From Gnetum montanum (lineage: Eukaryota > Streptophyta > Gnetopsida > Gnetales > Gnetaceae): a stretch of 64,000 nucleotides of DNA. Of this stretch, positions 19,905 through 30,231 are shown piece after piece. Every line of letters begins with the position of its first letter. Positions within the stretch are counted from its first letter, which is position 1. Where the stretch lies: contig MNCI01016441.1 of NCBI GenBank assembly GCA_015680685.1, forward strand, positions 44,983 through 108,982, written 5' to 3'. The position numbers were made by a program, and so were the translations under genes. Below the pieces are notes generated by a model that searched no databases, had not been told where the DNA came from, and saw only the letters and a program-made list of their open reading frames with translations.

Positions 19905-22075
19905 GTCCATATGGCAAGCTCACGAGACAATTGAACCCAAACCTGATCAACTAGGAATCAACCACAGCTAGCACAATAGCATCCTTAGAAACATCCCCAG
20001 ACTGGCTTGAGTATCTGGTTCAAACCCTAGATCTAGAGGTTGGTGATGTAACTGAGGACCCTCTCATCGAGATTCCTATGACCACGTCCAAGGAGGAAGT
20101 AAAATGTTAAAACTTAGTTCCCTCTTGGATGCGTAGACACACGAAGGTATGGTCAAAATCCTACAAGACAACATTAAAGTCTTCGCATGGTCACAGAGCG
20201 ACATGCCGAGTTTAGATCCGAGGCTAATACAGTACAACATCGTTCTAGACCTGAGCATGAAGGTAGTCAAGAAGAAGGCTCGTAAGGTTAAACCAGAAAT
20301 TGCACTAGCCGTAAGGGATGAAATCACCAAGCTATACCAAGCTAGTTTTATCCATGTAGTTGATTACTTGGAATGGGTGTTCGATATCGTTGTGGTTTCT
20401 AAGAAAATAGGAGGAATATGAATATGTATAGAATTCTAGGATCTAAACAAGGCAACGATCAAAGATGATTTCCCACTTCTAAGCATTGATCAACTCATCG
20501 ACACTATAGCTGGCCATGCTCTTTTATCCTTCATGGATGGTTTCTCCTACTACAACCAAATTTACATCAACCCAAAGCATTAGCTAAAAACAACCATCAT
20601 GACCCCATGGGGTACCTTTTGCTACACCATGATGCCTTTTGGGCTCAAGAACGCCAGAGCAACCTACCAGCGAAAAATGACCTACATCTTCAATGACTAC
20701 ATCCTAAAAATGCTAAATGACTACATGGATGATATAGTGGTCAAGTCCAAAGAGGCTGTTGATCACCCACGTGATCTAGGGATAGTCCTCAAGTGTTGTC
20801 AAATGCATGATTTGTGCCTTGACCCTAAGAAGTGTGTCTTTGGGATGAAAAATAGGCACATGTTAGGATTTTTAGTATCAAAGGATGGGATAGGGGTGGA
20901 TCCTAACAAAGTTAAGGCCATCGTCAACCTAGCACCTCCTACAAATCTTAAGGAATTGTGCAGTTTGCAAGGTAGGGTATAGTTCATCCGAAGGTTTATA
21001 GCAAAGTTAACTAACAAGTTACACCCCATGCAACATCTTCTAAAGAAACAGGTTAACTTCGAATGGATGACTCAATGTCAACAAGCCTTCGATGACTTGA
21101 AGGGATAGCTTTTGCACCTCCCAACTATGCATCCACCACAGAGAGACAGGCCTTTCTTCATCTACCTTGCCACCTCCAACACATCTATCGTAGCATTGTT
21201 ATGTTAGAAATGAGACGAAAAATCTAAGATACCAATGTATTATCTGAGTCATGCATTAATAGTGCATGAGGTAAAATACAACAAGGTGGAGAGGAATTGC
21301 CTTCCCTTAATATTTGCGTTAAATAAGTGGAGGCATTACCTATTCCGTAGTACAATTAACATCATTTACAAGAGCAACACACTCCAGGCTATCACTAACA
21401 ACTTATATAAAAGTAGTAGGATAGCCCAATGGAAAGAAATAACCATGGAGTTCGACTTACACTATGTGAGCCAATCATCAATGAAGGGTCAAGTTATAGC
21501 GACGCAACTTACAGCCTCACCCATCGATGACCAAGCAACCATAGATATCGAATTCCCAGACAAGCACGTTGGCACTATCAATGCCATCCCATCCCACCTG
21601 GAAGCTACTTTACATTTCAACGATGCCTCAACCACGCAAGGAGGTAGTGCAGCTACCATCATTAAGTTCCCCTCTAGGGAAATGCACCCGTTTACTTATC
21701 ATTTTACTTTCCCCTGCACCAACAACATGGTAGAGTACAAGGGGCTACTCAAAGGCCTCTCAACTACCCAAAAACTATGCATACACCACCTAGTGATTCG
21801 TAGTGACTCATAATTAGTTGTCAATCAAATAAATGAGGTCTATGCCTACAAAGCTATGCATTTGCAATTCTATTGCAACCTAGCAAAATGCCTTCTCAAA
21901 CAATTTGCAACTATGGATGTGCAACATGTGCCACGCAATGAGAACACTATAGTAGACACCTTAGCCACCCTTGCACTAAATATTCCACCACACTTGCTTG
22001 CAAGTCTGCCGACTTCAATTGTTGAATGTATTGAGCCCATCACTTAGGTGGGACACATGGCCTCTATCAGTGTTG
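19905..22075 (+). pseudogene. Reverse transcriptase, RNase H and second (archaeal-type) RNase H of the Tat-like element
   Basis: The RT part starts near 20110 and keeps one frame to 22047 with TAG, TGA and TAA breaks. RT motifs: MPSLDP at 20200, DDFP near 20466, FMDGFSYYNQI, TPWGTF.Y.MMPFGLKNA at 20600-20660, and catalytic YMDD at 20722. Then come LGFLVS and the gypsy RNase H (YLSHAL, W.HYLF, about 21060-21450). A second RNase H follows at 21600-21990 (LHFNDAS, NNMVEYKGLL, IRSDS, HVPRNEN..VDTLA), the archaeal-type domain typical of Tat elements. Upstream, 19905-20105 reads in another frame with LEYLVQTLDLEVGD, so an indel lies near 20110. The sequence CTTTAGCAG just before 19905 could be a splice acceptor. 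These enzymes would copy the genomic RNA to DNA. Confidence 0.88.
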
Positions 22076-22820
22076 CAAATTCCTAGGAGTGGACGCTAAC
22101 ATTAAAGCCTACCTACAACACAGTGAACCCCCAAGCAGACTGACATCTACCGAGAGAGATGAAATCCGCAAGCATGCCCGATGATATACGCTCATAGGAA
22201 ATGATGCCCTGTGTAAGCATTCCTATGATGGGATATTGCTAGCATGTGTGGGTGAGGAGCAAGCGCAGAAGGTGATTAATGAAGTACATGAGGGACTGTG
22301 TGGTGGACATATAGCACCTAGGGCTATGGCTGCAAAAATTAGATGCCTAGAGTACTACTAGCCCCATATGGAGCATGATTTCCTATCAAAGGTCAAGATT
22401 TGTTACATGTGCCAGAGATATGAAAATCTCATGCACATTTCACCTATGAAGCTGCACCCAATGCAGATCACATGGCCTTTCCAGCGATGGAGACTAGGAC
22501 CTCATAGGACCTCATAGGGCATAGCTTCATCATCACCGCCACTGAGTAATTTACTAAGTGGGTGGAAGCTATCCCCCTAAGGAAGACGACATCTCAACAG
22601 GTTTGCCACTTCATCTTGGATAACATTGTGACAAGGTTTGGGCTTTTAATGACTATTGTAACTAAAAATGGACCATAATTTAGTAGTACGAAAACCTGAA
22701 CCTTCTATAGTAATCTAGGCATCAAGAAATCATTCTCCTCCCCATACTACCCATAGGAGAATGGATAGGCAGAGGCTACAAATAAGTCCATCATCAACTT
22801 GCTGAAAAGGATGCTTAGCA
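22076..22820 (+). pseudogene. Integrase, N-terminal and core part (first segment)
   Basis: The frame from about 22140 shows the HHCC zinc-binding segment (VHEGLCGGH, then CYMCQ) and the approach to the catalytic core. A 10-bp tandem copy (AGGACCTCAT twice, about 22496-22517) breaks the frame where the first catalytic Asp is expected. The core continues with TKWVEAIPL, then NGP with Lys in place of the expected second catalytic Asp, and ENG.AEATNKSIINLLKRML with the catalytic Glu. The segment ends at a contig join (n at 22821). Confidence 0.82.
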
Positions 22821-22821
22821 N

Positions 22822-23263
22822 TGGGCAACCTTGAGGATGAGGTCTTCCTTCTGTATTGGCCGTTGATGCAGGTTTGCATGGTGTTTTTGTTGTTGCTTGC
22901 TCTAGTAGCACTTTATGCGACTTAGGGTTTGTGCATGCTCCTCCTCTATTGAGTCGAGATCGATGATCCGTAACTCATTGTTTTGGGCCTTGCTCATGAC
23001 ATCAGAGAGGATCATCCGAAGTGACGGTACTTGCAACTCAAGAGCCAACACAACTTCAGATCCATAAACAAGACTATAAGGATTTTTACTCATTGCGGTC
23101 CTGCATGCCATCTTGTAGGCCCATAGAACATAGAGGATTTGCTCATGCCACTACCTCTTGTTATTGCTAAGCATCCTTTTCAGCAAGTTGATGATGGACT
23201 TATTTGTAGCCTCTGCCTATCCATTCTCCTATGGGTAGTATGGGGAGGAGAATGATTTCTTGA
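22822..23263 (-). pseudogene. Integrase fragment in reversed orientation between two n joins
   Basis: On the minus strand this segment reads from KKSFSSPYYP through NKSIINLLKRML and NPYSLVYGSE to KEDLILKV, the same part of integrase that the plus strand carries at 22700-22820 and again after 23264. It is bordered on both sides by a single n. Protein differences from the following plus copy (for example LALELQVPSLRM here, FPLEL.IPSLRM there) show it comes from another copy of the family. Most likely a misplaced contig rather than a real inversion. Confidence 0.8.
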
Positions 23264-23264
23264 N

Positions 23265-23924
23265 ATTGTAACTGATAATGAACAGTAATTTAGTAGTACG
23301 AAAACCTAAGCCTTCTGTAGCAATCTGGGCATCAAGCAATCATTCTCCTTCCGATACTACCCATAGGCAAACAGATAGGCAGAGGCTACAAATAAGTCCA
23401 TCATCAACTTGCTGAAAAGGATGCTTAGCAATAGCAAGAGGTGGTGGCATGAGCAAATCCTCTATGTTCTATGGGCCTATAAGACGACATGCAGGACTAC
23501 AAGAAGTAAAAATCCTTATAGTCTTGTTTATGGATCTGAAGCTGTGTTTCCTCTTGAGTTGTAGATACCATCACTCCGAATGATCCTCTCTATTGTCGTG
23601 AGCAAGGCCTAAAATAACGAGTTGTAGATCATCGATCTTAACTCAATAGAGGAGGAGCATGCGCAAACCCTGAGTCTCATAGAGTGCTACTAGAGCAAGG
23701 AACAGCAATAACACCATGCAAAACGACATCAACAGCCAATATAGAAGGGAGACCTCATCCTCAAGGTTGTCCGTAAGCATGTGAGAAAATTCTCAGCTAA
23801 CTGGGAAGGCCCTTGCGTGGTTACTAAAGACTTTGGGAATGGAGCCTTCAAGCTGGTAGACATGGATGGCAATGAGTTCGCCAACCTGGTGAATCACTCG
23901 TACCTCAAGCCGTACTACATCTAA
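23265..23924 (+). pseudogene. Integrase, core end and C-terminal part (third segment)
   Basis: Starts with IVTDNEQ, which keeps the Asp lost at the same place in the first segment, repeats the NKSIINLLKRML stretch and runs to the C-terminal end (GPCVVTKDFGNGAFKLVDMDG, VNHSYLKPYYI, stop TAA at 23922-23924). The ending SYLKPYY is typical of Tat integrases. TAG stops interrupt it. The 120 bp repeated from before 22821 are an overlap that was not merged or belong to another copy. Confidence 0.82.
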
Positions 23925-23944
23925 GCACATGGAGTAGACAAGCG

Positions 23945-24385
23945 ATCATCTACTATAATGTAAAACTGAAACAACACATCTTCTACGATGTAAAATTGGT
24001 AAAGGTGAGCAAACATCTACTACAACGTTAAACTAGCATAGTTTCACCAACGTCCACTTTGACGTAAAACTGGCATAGCTTGTTTGCTATGATGAAAAAT
24101 TGGCATAACTCGTCTGCTACAATGTAAAACTAGCATAGCTCATCCGCTACAATGTAAAATTGGCATAACTAGTCTACTATGACTATAAACTAGCACAGCT
24201 AGTTAGCTATGACTTTAAACTGGCATAGCTTGTCTGCTATGACTATAAAGTAGCACAGCTAGTCTGCTATGACTTTAAACTAGTACACACAATCTACTAG
24301 GACCTTAAACCAGCACACATAGTCTACTAGGACATTAAACTAGCACATGGTCTATTAGGACCTTAAACTAGGTTCGCAGCACATC
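23945..24385. repeat. Tandem repeat in the 3' UTR, units of about 30 bp, core ACTTTAAACTAGCA
   Basis: Some 13-14 degenerate units read like TCTGCTATGACTTTAAACTAGCATAGCTAG with period about 28-33 bp. They start right after the integrase stop and end near 24385. The core resembles the arrays at 14190-14455 and 19405-19570. Variable tandem repeats between pol and PPT are a known habit of plant Tat/Ogre elements. Confidence 0.85.
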
Positions 24386-25296
24386 CCCAGCATGCATCTG
24401 CACCAACTACACATCAAGTGAGCCTATACAGTATTGACATGGGGTGGGATGTTGGAGTTCTAGAATGTAGTTCACAATGCACTGAGAGCACGATCTATAA
24501 CATATGCAACACTACCACTTTTGGAACCTTACTAATCCCCTGGATATGTCGTATGACATCTCACTGACCCCCCAAACCTGCCGTCATCATGGCCCATCGC
24601 CTTGATGGTAGTTCCTTAGTGCCTGCTACTAGATTTCTAGCAGTATTGTGGCCCAGCCACAATATTGTTACCCTCCAACTCACTACCAGTGTCTAGGCTT
24701 AAGTGACGTTTAGCTATGTGGTAGTTGATCCCATAGCTAAACTAAGAATGCATGCCTTTGGCAGGGATTCCAGAGCATCTACACTCACAGCAACTTCCCG
24801 CTCCTTCGACGCCAACTCCTCCATGCTGACACTACAGTAAGCAAGACCTTTGCCCCTTATGTTTCATCATGACTATTTCTTCTAGTTTTCTCTATGTGTT
24901 TACAGGGTGTGTTTTGGTGAGGCGTTGGTTGAAGGTGTGTATCGCTACAATAGCAAATGCTACAGCATTACGAAGTGATTATCTAGACTATCTTGGCTAC
25001 TTCAAAGTTCGTATCCTATCCCACCTTCTAAGCTTCTTCCCTTTACCCTACTTCTTGCACCCGCAATGTCTACTCGCTTCCCTCTTTTACAAGCTTTTCC
25101 CAATGCCTATTAAGCACTCCTATTTGCTCAACTGCAAAGTTCATGATGTGAATAACATAGCTCGCCACATGGGAAGCATTTGTAGGTAGGTTGAAAGCCC
25201 CCATGCGAATGTAACACAACTCTTCTGGGGAAAGAAACACCTATCCTACAACAAGGTTGTTCACAAATGTAAATGGAAAAATAGCAAAAGGTAAAA
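24386..25296 (+). other. 3' untranslated spacer of the Tat-like element
   Basis: Nothing recognisable as protein. A frame of 106 codons at 24869-25189 is hydrophobic and has no family motif. It is moderately C-rich compared with the flanks. Probably untranslated RNA of the element. Confidence 0.4.
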
Positions 25297-25680
25297 NNNN
25301 NNNNNNNNNNNNNNNNNNNNNNNNNNNNNNNNNNNNNNNNNNNNNNNNNNNNNNNNNNNNNNNNNNNNNNNNNNNNNNNNNNNNNNNNNNNNNNNNNNNN
25401 NNNNNNNNNNNNNNNNNNNNNNNNNNNNNNNNNNNNNNNNNNNNNNNNNNNNNNNNNNNNNNNNNNNNNNNNNNNNNNNNNNNNNNNNNNNNNNNNNNNN
25501 NNNNNNNNNNNNNNNNNNNNNNNNNNNNNNNNNNNNNNNNNNNNNNNNNNNNNNNNNNNNNNNNNNNNNNNNNNNNNNNNNNNNNNNNNNNNNNNNNNNN
25601 NNNNNNNNNNNNNNNNNNNNNNNNNNNNNNNNNNNNNNNNNNNNNNNNNNNNNNNNNNNNNCCCCCCCCCCCCCCCCCCC
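25297..25680. other. Assembly gap (365 n) followed by a 19-base C run
   Basis: n from 25297 to 25661, then C from 25662 to 25680. The pure C run at the gap edge suggests a sequencing or assembly stop in a homopolymer. Open frames crossing the gap are artefacts. Confidence 0.95.
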
Positions 25681-25819
25681 AGCAAAAACCAATGCAACAC
25701 TCTCAAGCATAGCTAATCCACATCTTGACAATCACTGCACAACAATGTTAGCATTTCATCTTTCATGGTGTTTTGTATTCTTTGTCAACACCTCTCAAGT
25801 CCATCCTCCAGACATCGAC

Positions 25820-25828
25820 AAAGAGAGG
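25820..25828 (+). other. Polypurine tract of the Tat-like element
   Basis: AAAGAGAGG followed by CCAA stands directly before the TG of the 3' LTR at 25833. This is where second-strand DNA synthesis would be primed. Confidence 0.7.
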
Positions 25829-25832
25829 CCAA

Positions 25833-27601
25833 TGAAACACCCCAAATCTTTAGGGCATCCTTGCTTCACCAGGCCATCGTAATTTGGGCAACATCATAGT
25901 AGTTCATCAGGAGATGGATGTTTTGGATTTTAGTCTATATAGTTTGGAAACTTTTCTAGCTGGGTAATTTGTCCAGCTGATAGCCTACATAGAAGCAATG
26001 CAGAGAGTTGTTGACGGTACTCAAAAAGCACAAAATATTTTGGCAACTTTTCTAGTCGAGGAGTTTGCTACGCTACGCCGCGCCATATACCGTAGCAGGC
26101 TTCGGGAGATAGTTGTTCAAACAGTCAACCAAAAATTGTTGCAAGACAAGATGCTATGCTATGCCATGCTAAGAAGCATAACATAGCATAGCAAGAGCAA
26201 GATAGAAAGGCTTAGATTACTTGATGATTTCTAATCACACTAAGTTAGCACCTCTAGCCTTCGAAAAATTTGCTTCACTCAACTCTGAGTTCTTCAGCAA
26301 TGGCTCCTTCACCATAAGGTGGAAAACATAGCAAAAAAGCATGCCATGTTAGTTGCTACACTATGCTATGCTACACTATGATACATATCATAGCACAGTG
26401 TAACAACTCTACGAGGATAATGAAAGGCATCTCAAAGGGCTCGTAAGATTCGCAATGTAAAGGGCAAAGTTTTGCAGATTGTTGATGTTTTGTAACTAAT
26501 GCCAACTGCTACGCTACGCTACATAGTGTAATATAGTCTAGAAAATATGCAATAAATAGTCAGCACGCTTCAAAGGTTTCCAACAAATGCAACAAGACAC
26601 AATGCAAGTTCTTGCCTCAAACTAGTGGCTATGCTATGCTACACAGCATAACGTAGCATGGCATAACAAGTTGCCATGCTACACCCACATGCTATGCTAC
26701 AAAGCATGGCATGGCATAGCAGAAAGTTACACCACATCAATGCACTTCACCTAATTGCACCATTGGCACATGTCTCTAGGCTCTGATGATGCAATTACAG
26801 CGTGGCAAGTTCACAATTATAGCATGGCAGGCTCATCCAACAAACATGCACATCCAACGGTCATGCACATCCATGCAACATAGACAAGTCAACATTGGCC
26901 CAAGGCATGTGGTGTCCAAACTGCATCTTTCATGTTCCCTTGATCTTATAAATACCCCAATGAGAAATGCTTAAGGGATTCTTTTTTTGATCTTTTGTCA
27001 TCTTTCAGTCTTAGGACTGGTCTTCTAGCTGGTCCTTTGGCTAGCAAGCAAGAAAAAAGTTAGCATTGTATTTCTGAGCACTGTAAACACCTTGTTTAGC
27101 ATTGTAAATAGTTGACATTTCCAGTTTGGCATTTTATTCTGCTCTTTCCTACTATCCTCATAGTGTTCTACATTGTTGAGTCGTGAGTCCATGTTTAAGT
27201 ATACAGTTGTCTTGCTCTAAATGTCTTGGTTACTCTTGGGATCCCTGCGCCACTCAACGCCATGAAATCAATTGTATCCACCTTGATAGAGTGAAGTCAT
27301 GTTCTTGAAGTGGTGCATTTTTCTAACTACATTTTACTTTGTTTTCTTGCTTGTCATTGCATTTTTACATTGTTTTCTATCTCTTTTACATTCAAAGTTA
27401 TCATTTTATGCTAGAAGTCTCATTTTCAAATTATCTATTTACAAAAGGTTATATTAACATCAACTAAGTCCCTATCTGATCGACTAGACCATTCAGGGAA
27501 ACCTATTTCCATTTTATCCCGCACGGCCCTCACGCGGTGAAGACTATCATGATCAACGATCTCTCGATTTTTTCCAACCGCCAACATTTTTGGTCACAAC
27601 A
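25833..27601 (+). repeat. 3' LTR of the Tat-like element
   Basis: About 1,769 bp, starting TGAAACACCCC and ending CACAACA. It matches the 5' LTR along its length, including the palindrome series (26060-26720) and the TATA box (26947-26954). Differences from the 5' copy are largely C/T and G/A, many at CG or CAG/CTG sites. It is followed by the target duplication CCAAA. Confidence 0.9.
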
Positions 27602-27606
27602 CCAAA
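27602..27606. repeat. Target site duplication CCAAA, right copy
   Basis: Exact repeat of 8075-8079, directly after the terminal CA of the 3' LTR. Beyond it the family B frame continues. Confidence 0.9.
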
Positions 27607-30231
27607 TCTAAGACCAAACTTTGAGGTTCCCTTAATGAAGGTTTTCCTCAAGCAAATTTCAAACAAGGAGGTCCAAAATTCCATACTCCAAGAGTTGAAC
27701 TTTGGATCATTCTTAAGGTTCACATGACTAGAAGTTAAAGCACAATTACAAAACTCTCACATGTAAGGAGTGGTACATGGGAGAAACATAATTTTTTTGG
27801 AATAATCAAAAATCTAGTTCAAAAATCAATATCAAGGAGATTTCAATTTCCTACTCAATGAAATCCATTGTAGAGGCCCTTTGGTTACCAAAAACTAGGG
27901 CCAAGCTTGCTGAAATTCCATAGTAGGTGGATCTTGGAGTCAAGAAAGAATGGATGCAGTAGTATTATGGAGTTGATCATAAGGAGTTTGGTGCACTTAC
28001 CATATTAGAGTATGCATACTTGAAGATTGTAGCCTTCCATCTTAATCCAACAATGAGGCATGACAAGATCATAGCTTTCTCAGTCCATGTAGATGCCACT
28101 ATAAGCAATAGATTCCTAGTCAACGTTGCACAATCAATCTATCTTAAGACAAAGAAAATATTTAAATAAAATTAATGTTGAAGGAAGGAAATACCCTTTC
28201 CATGTCTCATCCAAAAATTATGCAAGAGGGGAGGAATAACATGCTACATAAATGATCTCATCCAACGCACTCTATTCACTTCCTAGGTGAAGATGATGAA
28301 GGACAAAGTGCCTGCCAAACTCATCTAAGAAGTGAAGTAGCAACCACCACCTCCACCACCTACTCATGAAAAAACACTAAAATTACACACTACTCTTGAG
28401 TGCATGCATGATATCCAAGAGCAACTCTTGCATGAGCAAGTGTAGCGAGCAAGAACAAGTGGTGGTGATCCATTCATGTATCACCCACCAATGAGCCACC
28501 TTAATGAAGTGGCTCGAACCATAAGTCGAATGGAAGAAGGTGGGCCAATGTTCTCAGCCCAAAGAATAGAGCTACCCATGAGATCAAATCCTAGCACCCA
28601 ATAGATAACAGTGCCTCTCTCTCAATAGCAGCAATTCCCAAAAATCTCTAGAAATGCCATTTTCTTTTTGGTACATCTAGAAGAGAGTAAGGGGGCAACT
28701 GTCTTAGTGATGCAGTACCATGGATGGAAGACAGAGGCAGAGGTATTTTTTTACATAATTGTTGAAGCATTGAATCTACCTATAGCATCTGTACCATATG
28801 TTTCTATACTCAAAGATGTGTAGAGATTCACAAGAATTCTTAGTGATAGATTAAGTGTAACCTAACACAAGGAGTTGCTAGACCAATGGGTGGGAACTAG
28901 GCAACTAATTCATGTTGCCTCTAACCTTCCAAATACAATCATTAAAGCCTAGTTAGAGCTACTTAAAGAAAAGGGAAAATTCATCATATTTAAGGGACAA
29001 CTTAAAACAACCTAAGTTGAAAACCAACACTTGGCTACAAATGTTGCTGAATTTAGAGCCTTCCTCATTGATCCTATGTTTCTCAACCCTACATTCATAC
29101 ATGATGAAGCATTTAAATAGCTTAAAGACAAGCTCAAAATGGTTGAAAATGTAAAGAAGATGGTAATTATTGACCAATCTATAGCCAATTCCAAAATGTA
29201 TACCATTCATAAGGACTTGATCTAGATGTACCATGAGAATGCAATTCTAAGCACAGAAAATCATTGCCTACGAAATGTTGATGCGCAAAAATAGTAGATG
29301 TAATATTTTATCCATCAATAATAGGTGTAGTTAGCTAGAGTAAATAATGAATTAAGGAGATTAATAGTAGAAAATTGAAATCTCTCCATGGAGAAAGTTT
29401 GAGTCCTTTGCTAAAAATATATGATAGCGATAGCCACTTGGAAAAATGAGGCTCTTAAATTTGAGAGAGTCAATAATCATTATGAAGATTAGGTTGGTCT
29501 ATAAAAAGAAATTAATGAAACGTACATTCGAATGGCAAATAAAAAGTTAATGAGGCCCTTCAATAACTTAAGGAAGAAGACAATATCTAGTAGTCTATCT
29601 TTGATGGACTCAATGACTACAACAAAGTGGAGATTTGCATGAAAGAGCTGCAAATCAAGGAATGGAGTAGTTGGAGCTTCTCAATATTTGTTATGAAAAT
29701 TTACTGATGTTGACTATTTGTAGGCCATAGTTAGAATTAGAAAAACAAGTGTACAACTCATACTTTCTGTATGAGATAGAGTTCAAGTATCACAAAGACA
29801 CCAAGTAGAAGCTTGAGATTGTCAATGTCAAACTTGAGGTTCTTAAATAGAAGTTCAATAATCAAAAATCAATTGCTAAGAACTTGGCCAAGTAGATGAA
29901 CAATTACTAGTAGCTATGCAATGCACTCAAAGTGTATGATATCAAATGTAAATAGTTTGTTATATGGTTCTTGAATGTTAAGGAGTTGTTTCTTACAATG
30001 CTCTATCTATAGAATATTCACATTTCAGTCCACATTAGAGATGTAGTATGGACTGTGAATGATCCTCAAAGTAAGTAGGATAAGATGAAGGCACTTTTGA
30101 ACACCTTTCATCATTCATTAGAAGCTACAGCTACTACAAGACAACTAGAACTGTCTCAACCACAACATGCACTTGAAGCGACAAAAGAATCTTTGAAGCC
30201 TCAAGAGCCTCCACTACCTAGGATCATCTGA
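27602..30231 (+). pseudogene. Family B ORF, main part, unknown function
   Basis: Continues the frame cut at 8079. Readable parts: FGALTILEYAYLKIVAFHL near 27990-28040, a Pro-rich stretch near 28345, HPPMSHLNEVARTISRMEEGG near 28490-28540, then a long Lys/Glu/Leu-rich, probably coiled-coil C-terminal half to 30231. Stops are mostly TAG, with a few indels. The second copy at 44170-47130 on the minus strand shares the pattern NHY(E/K)....NE(I)NE and KLEI.NV.LEVL. I see no gag knuckle, protease or polymerase motif. It may be a gag-like or accessory ORF of a non-autonomous element; the family is not recognised. Confidence 0.5.

Larger units (their letters stand above)
8080..27601 (+). mobile_element. 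Full-length 19.5-kb Tat/Ogre-like Ty3/gypsy retrotransposon with an extra antisense gene
   Basis: The order is 5' LTR, PBS, leader repeats, gag, protease, tandem repeats, antisense multi-exon gene, tandem repeats, RT, RNase H, second RNase H, integrase, tandem repeats, PPT and 3' LTR. The LTRs start TGAAACACCCC; the 3' one ends CAACA and the 5' one CAATA. The second, archaeal-type RNase H places it in the Tat group of Ty3/gypsy. The internal region is about 16 kb, long even for this group. LTR copies look some 10-15% different by eye, mostly by transitions, so the insertion is old. It interrupts the family B frame. The integrase region is scrambled by assembly joins at 22821 and 23264, and 25297-25661 is a gap, so the true length may differ. 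Confidence 0.9.

Noticed and set aside
24869-25189. 106-codon plus frame before the gap
   Set aside because: Hydrophobic composition without a recognisable family, in the 3' UTR of the element. No support as a gene.
25128-25731. Long open frames over the gap at 25297-25661 (and likewise at 39526 and 50620)
   Set aside because: They consist mostly of unknown bases and are gap artefacts.
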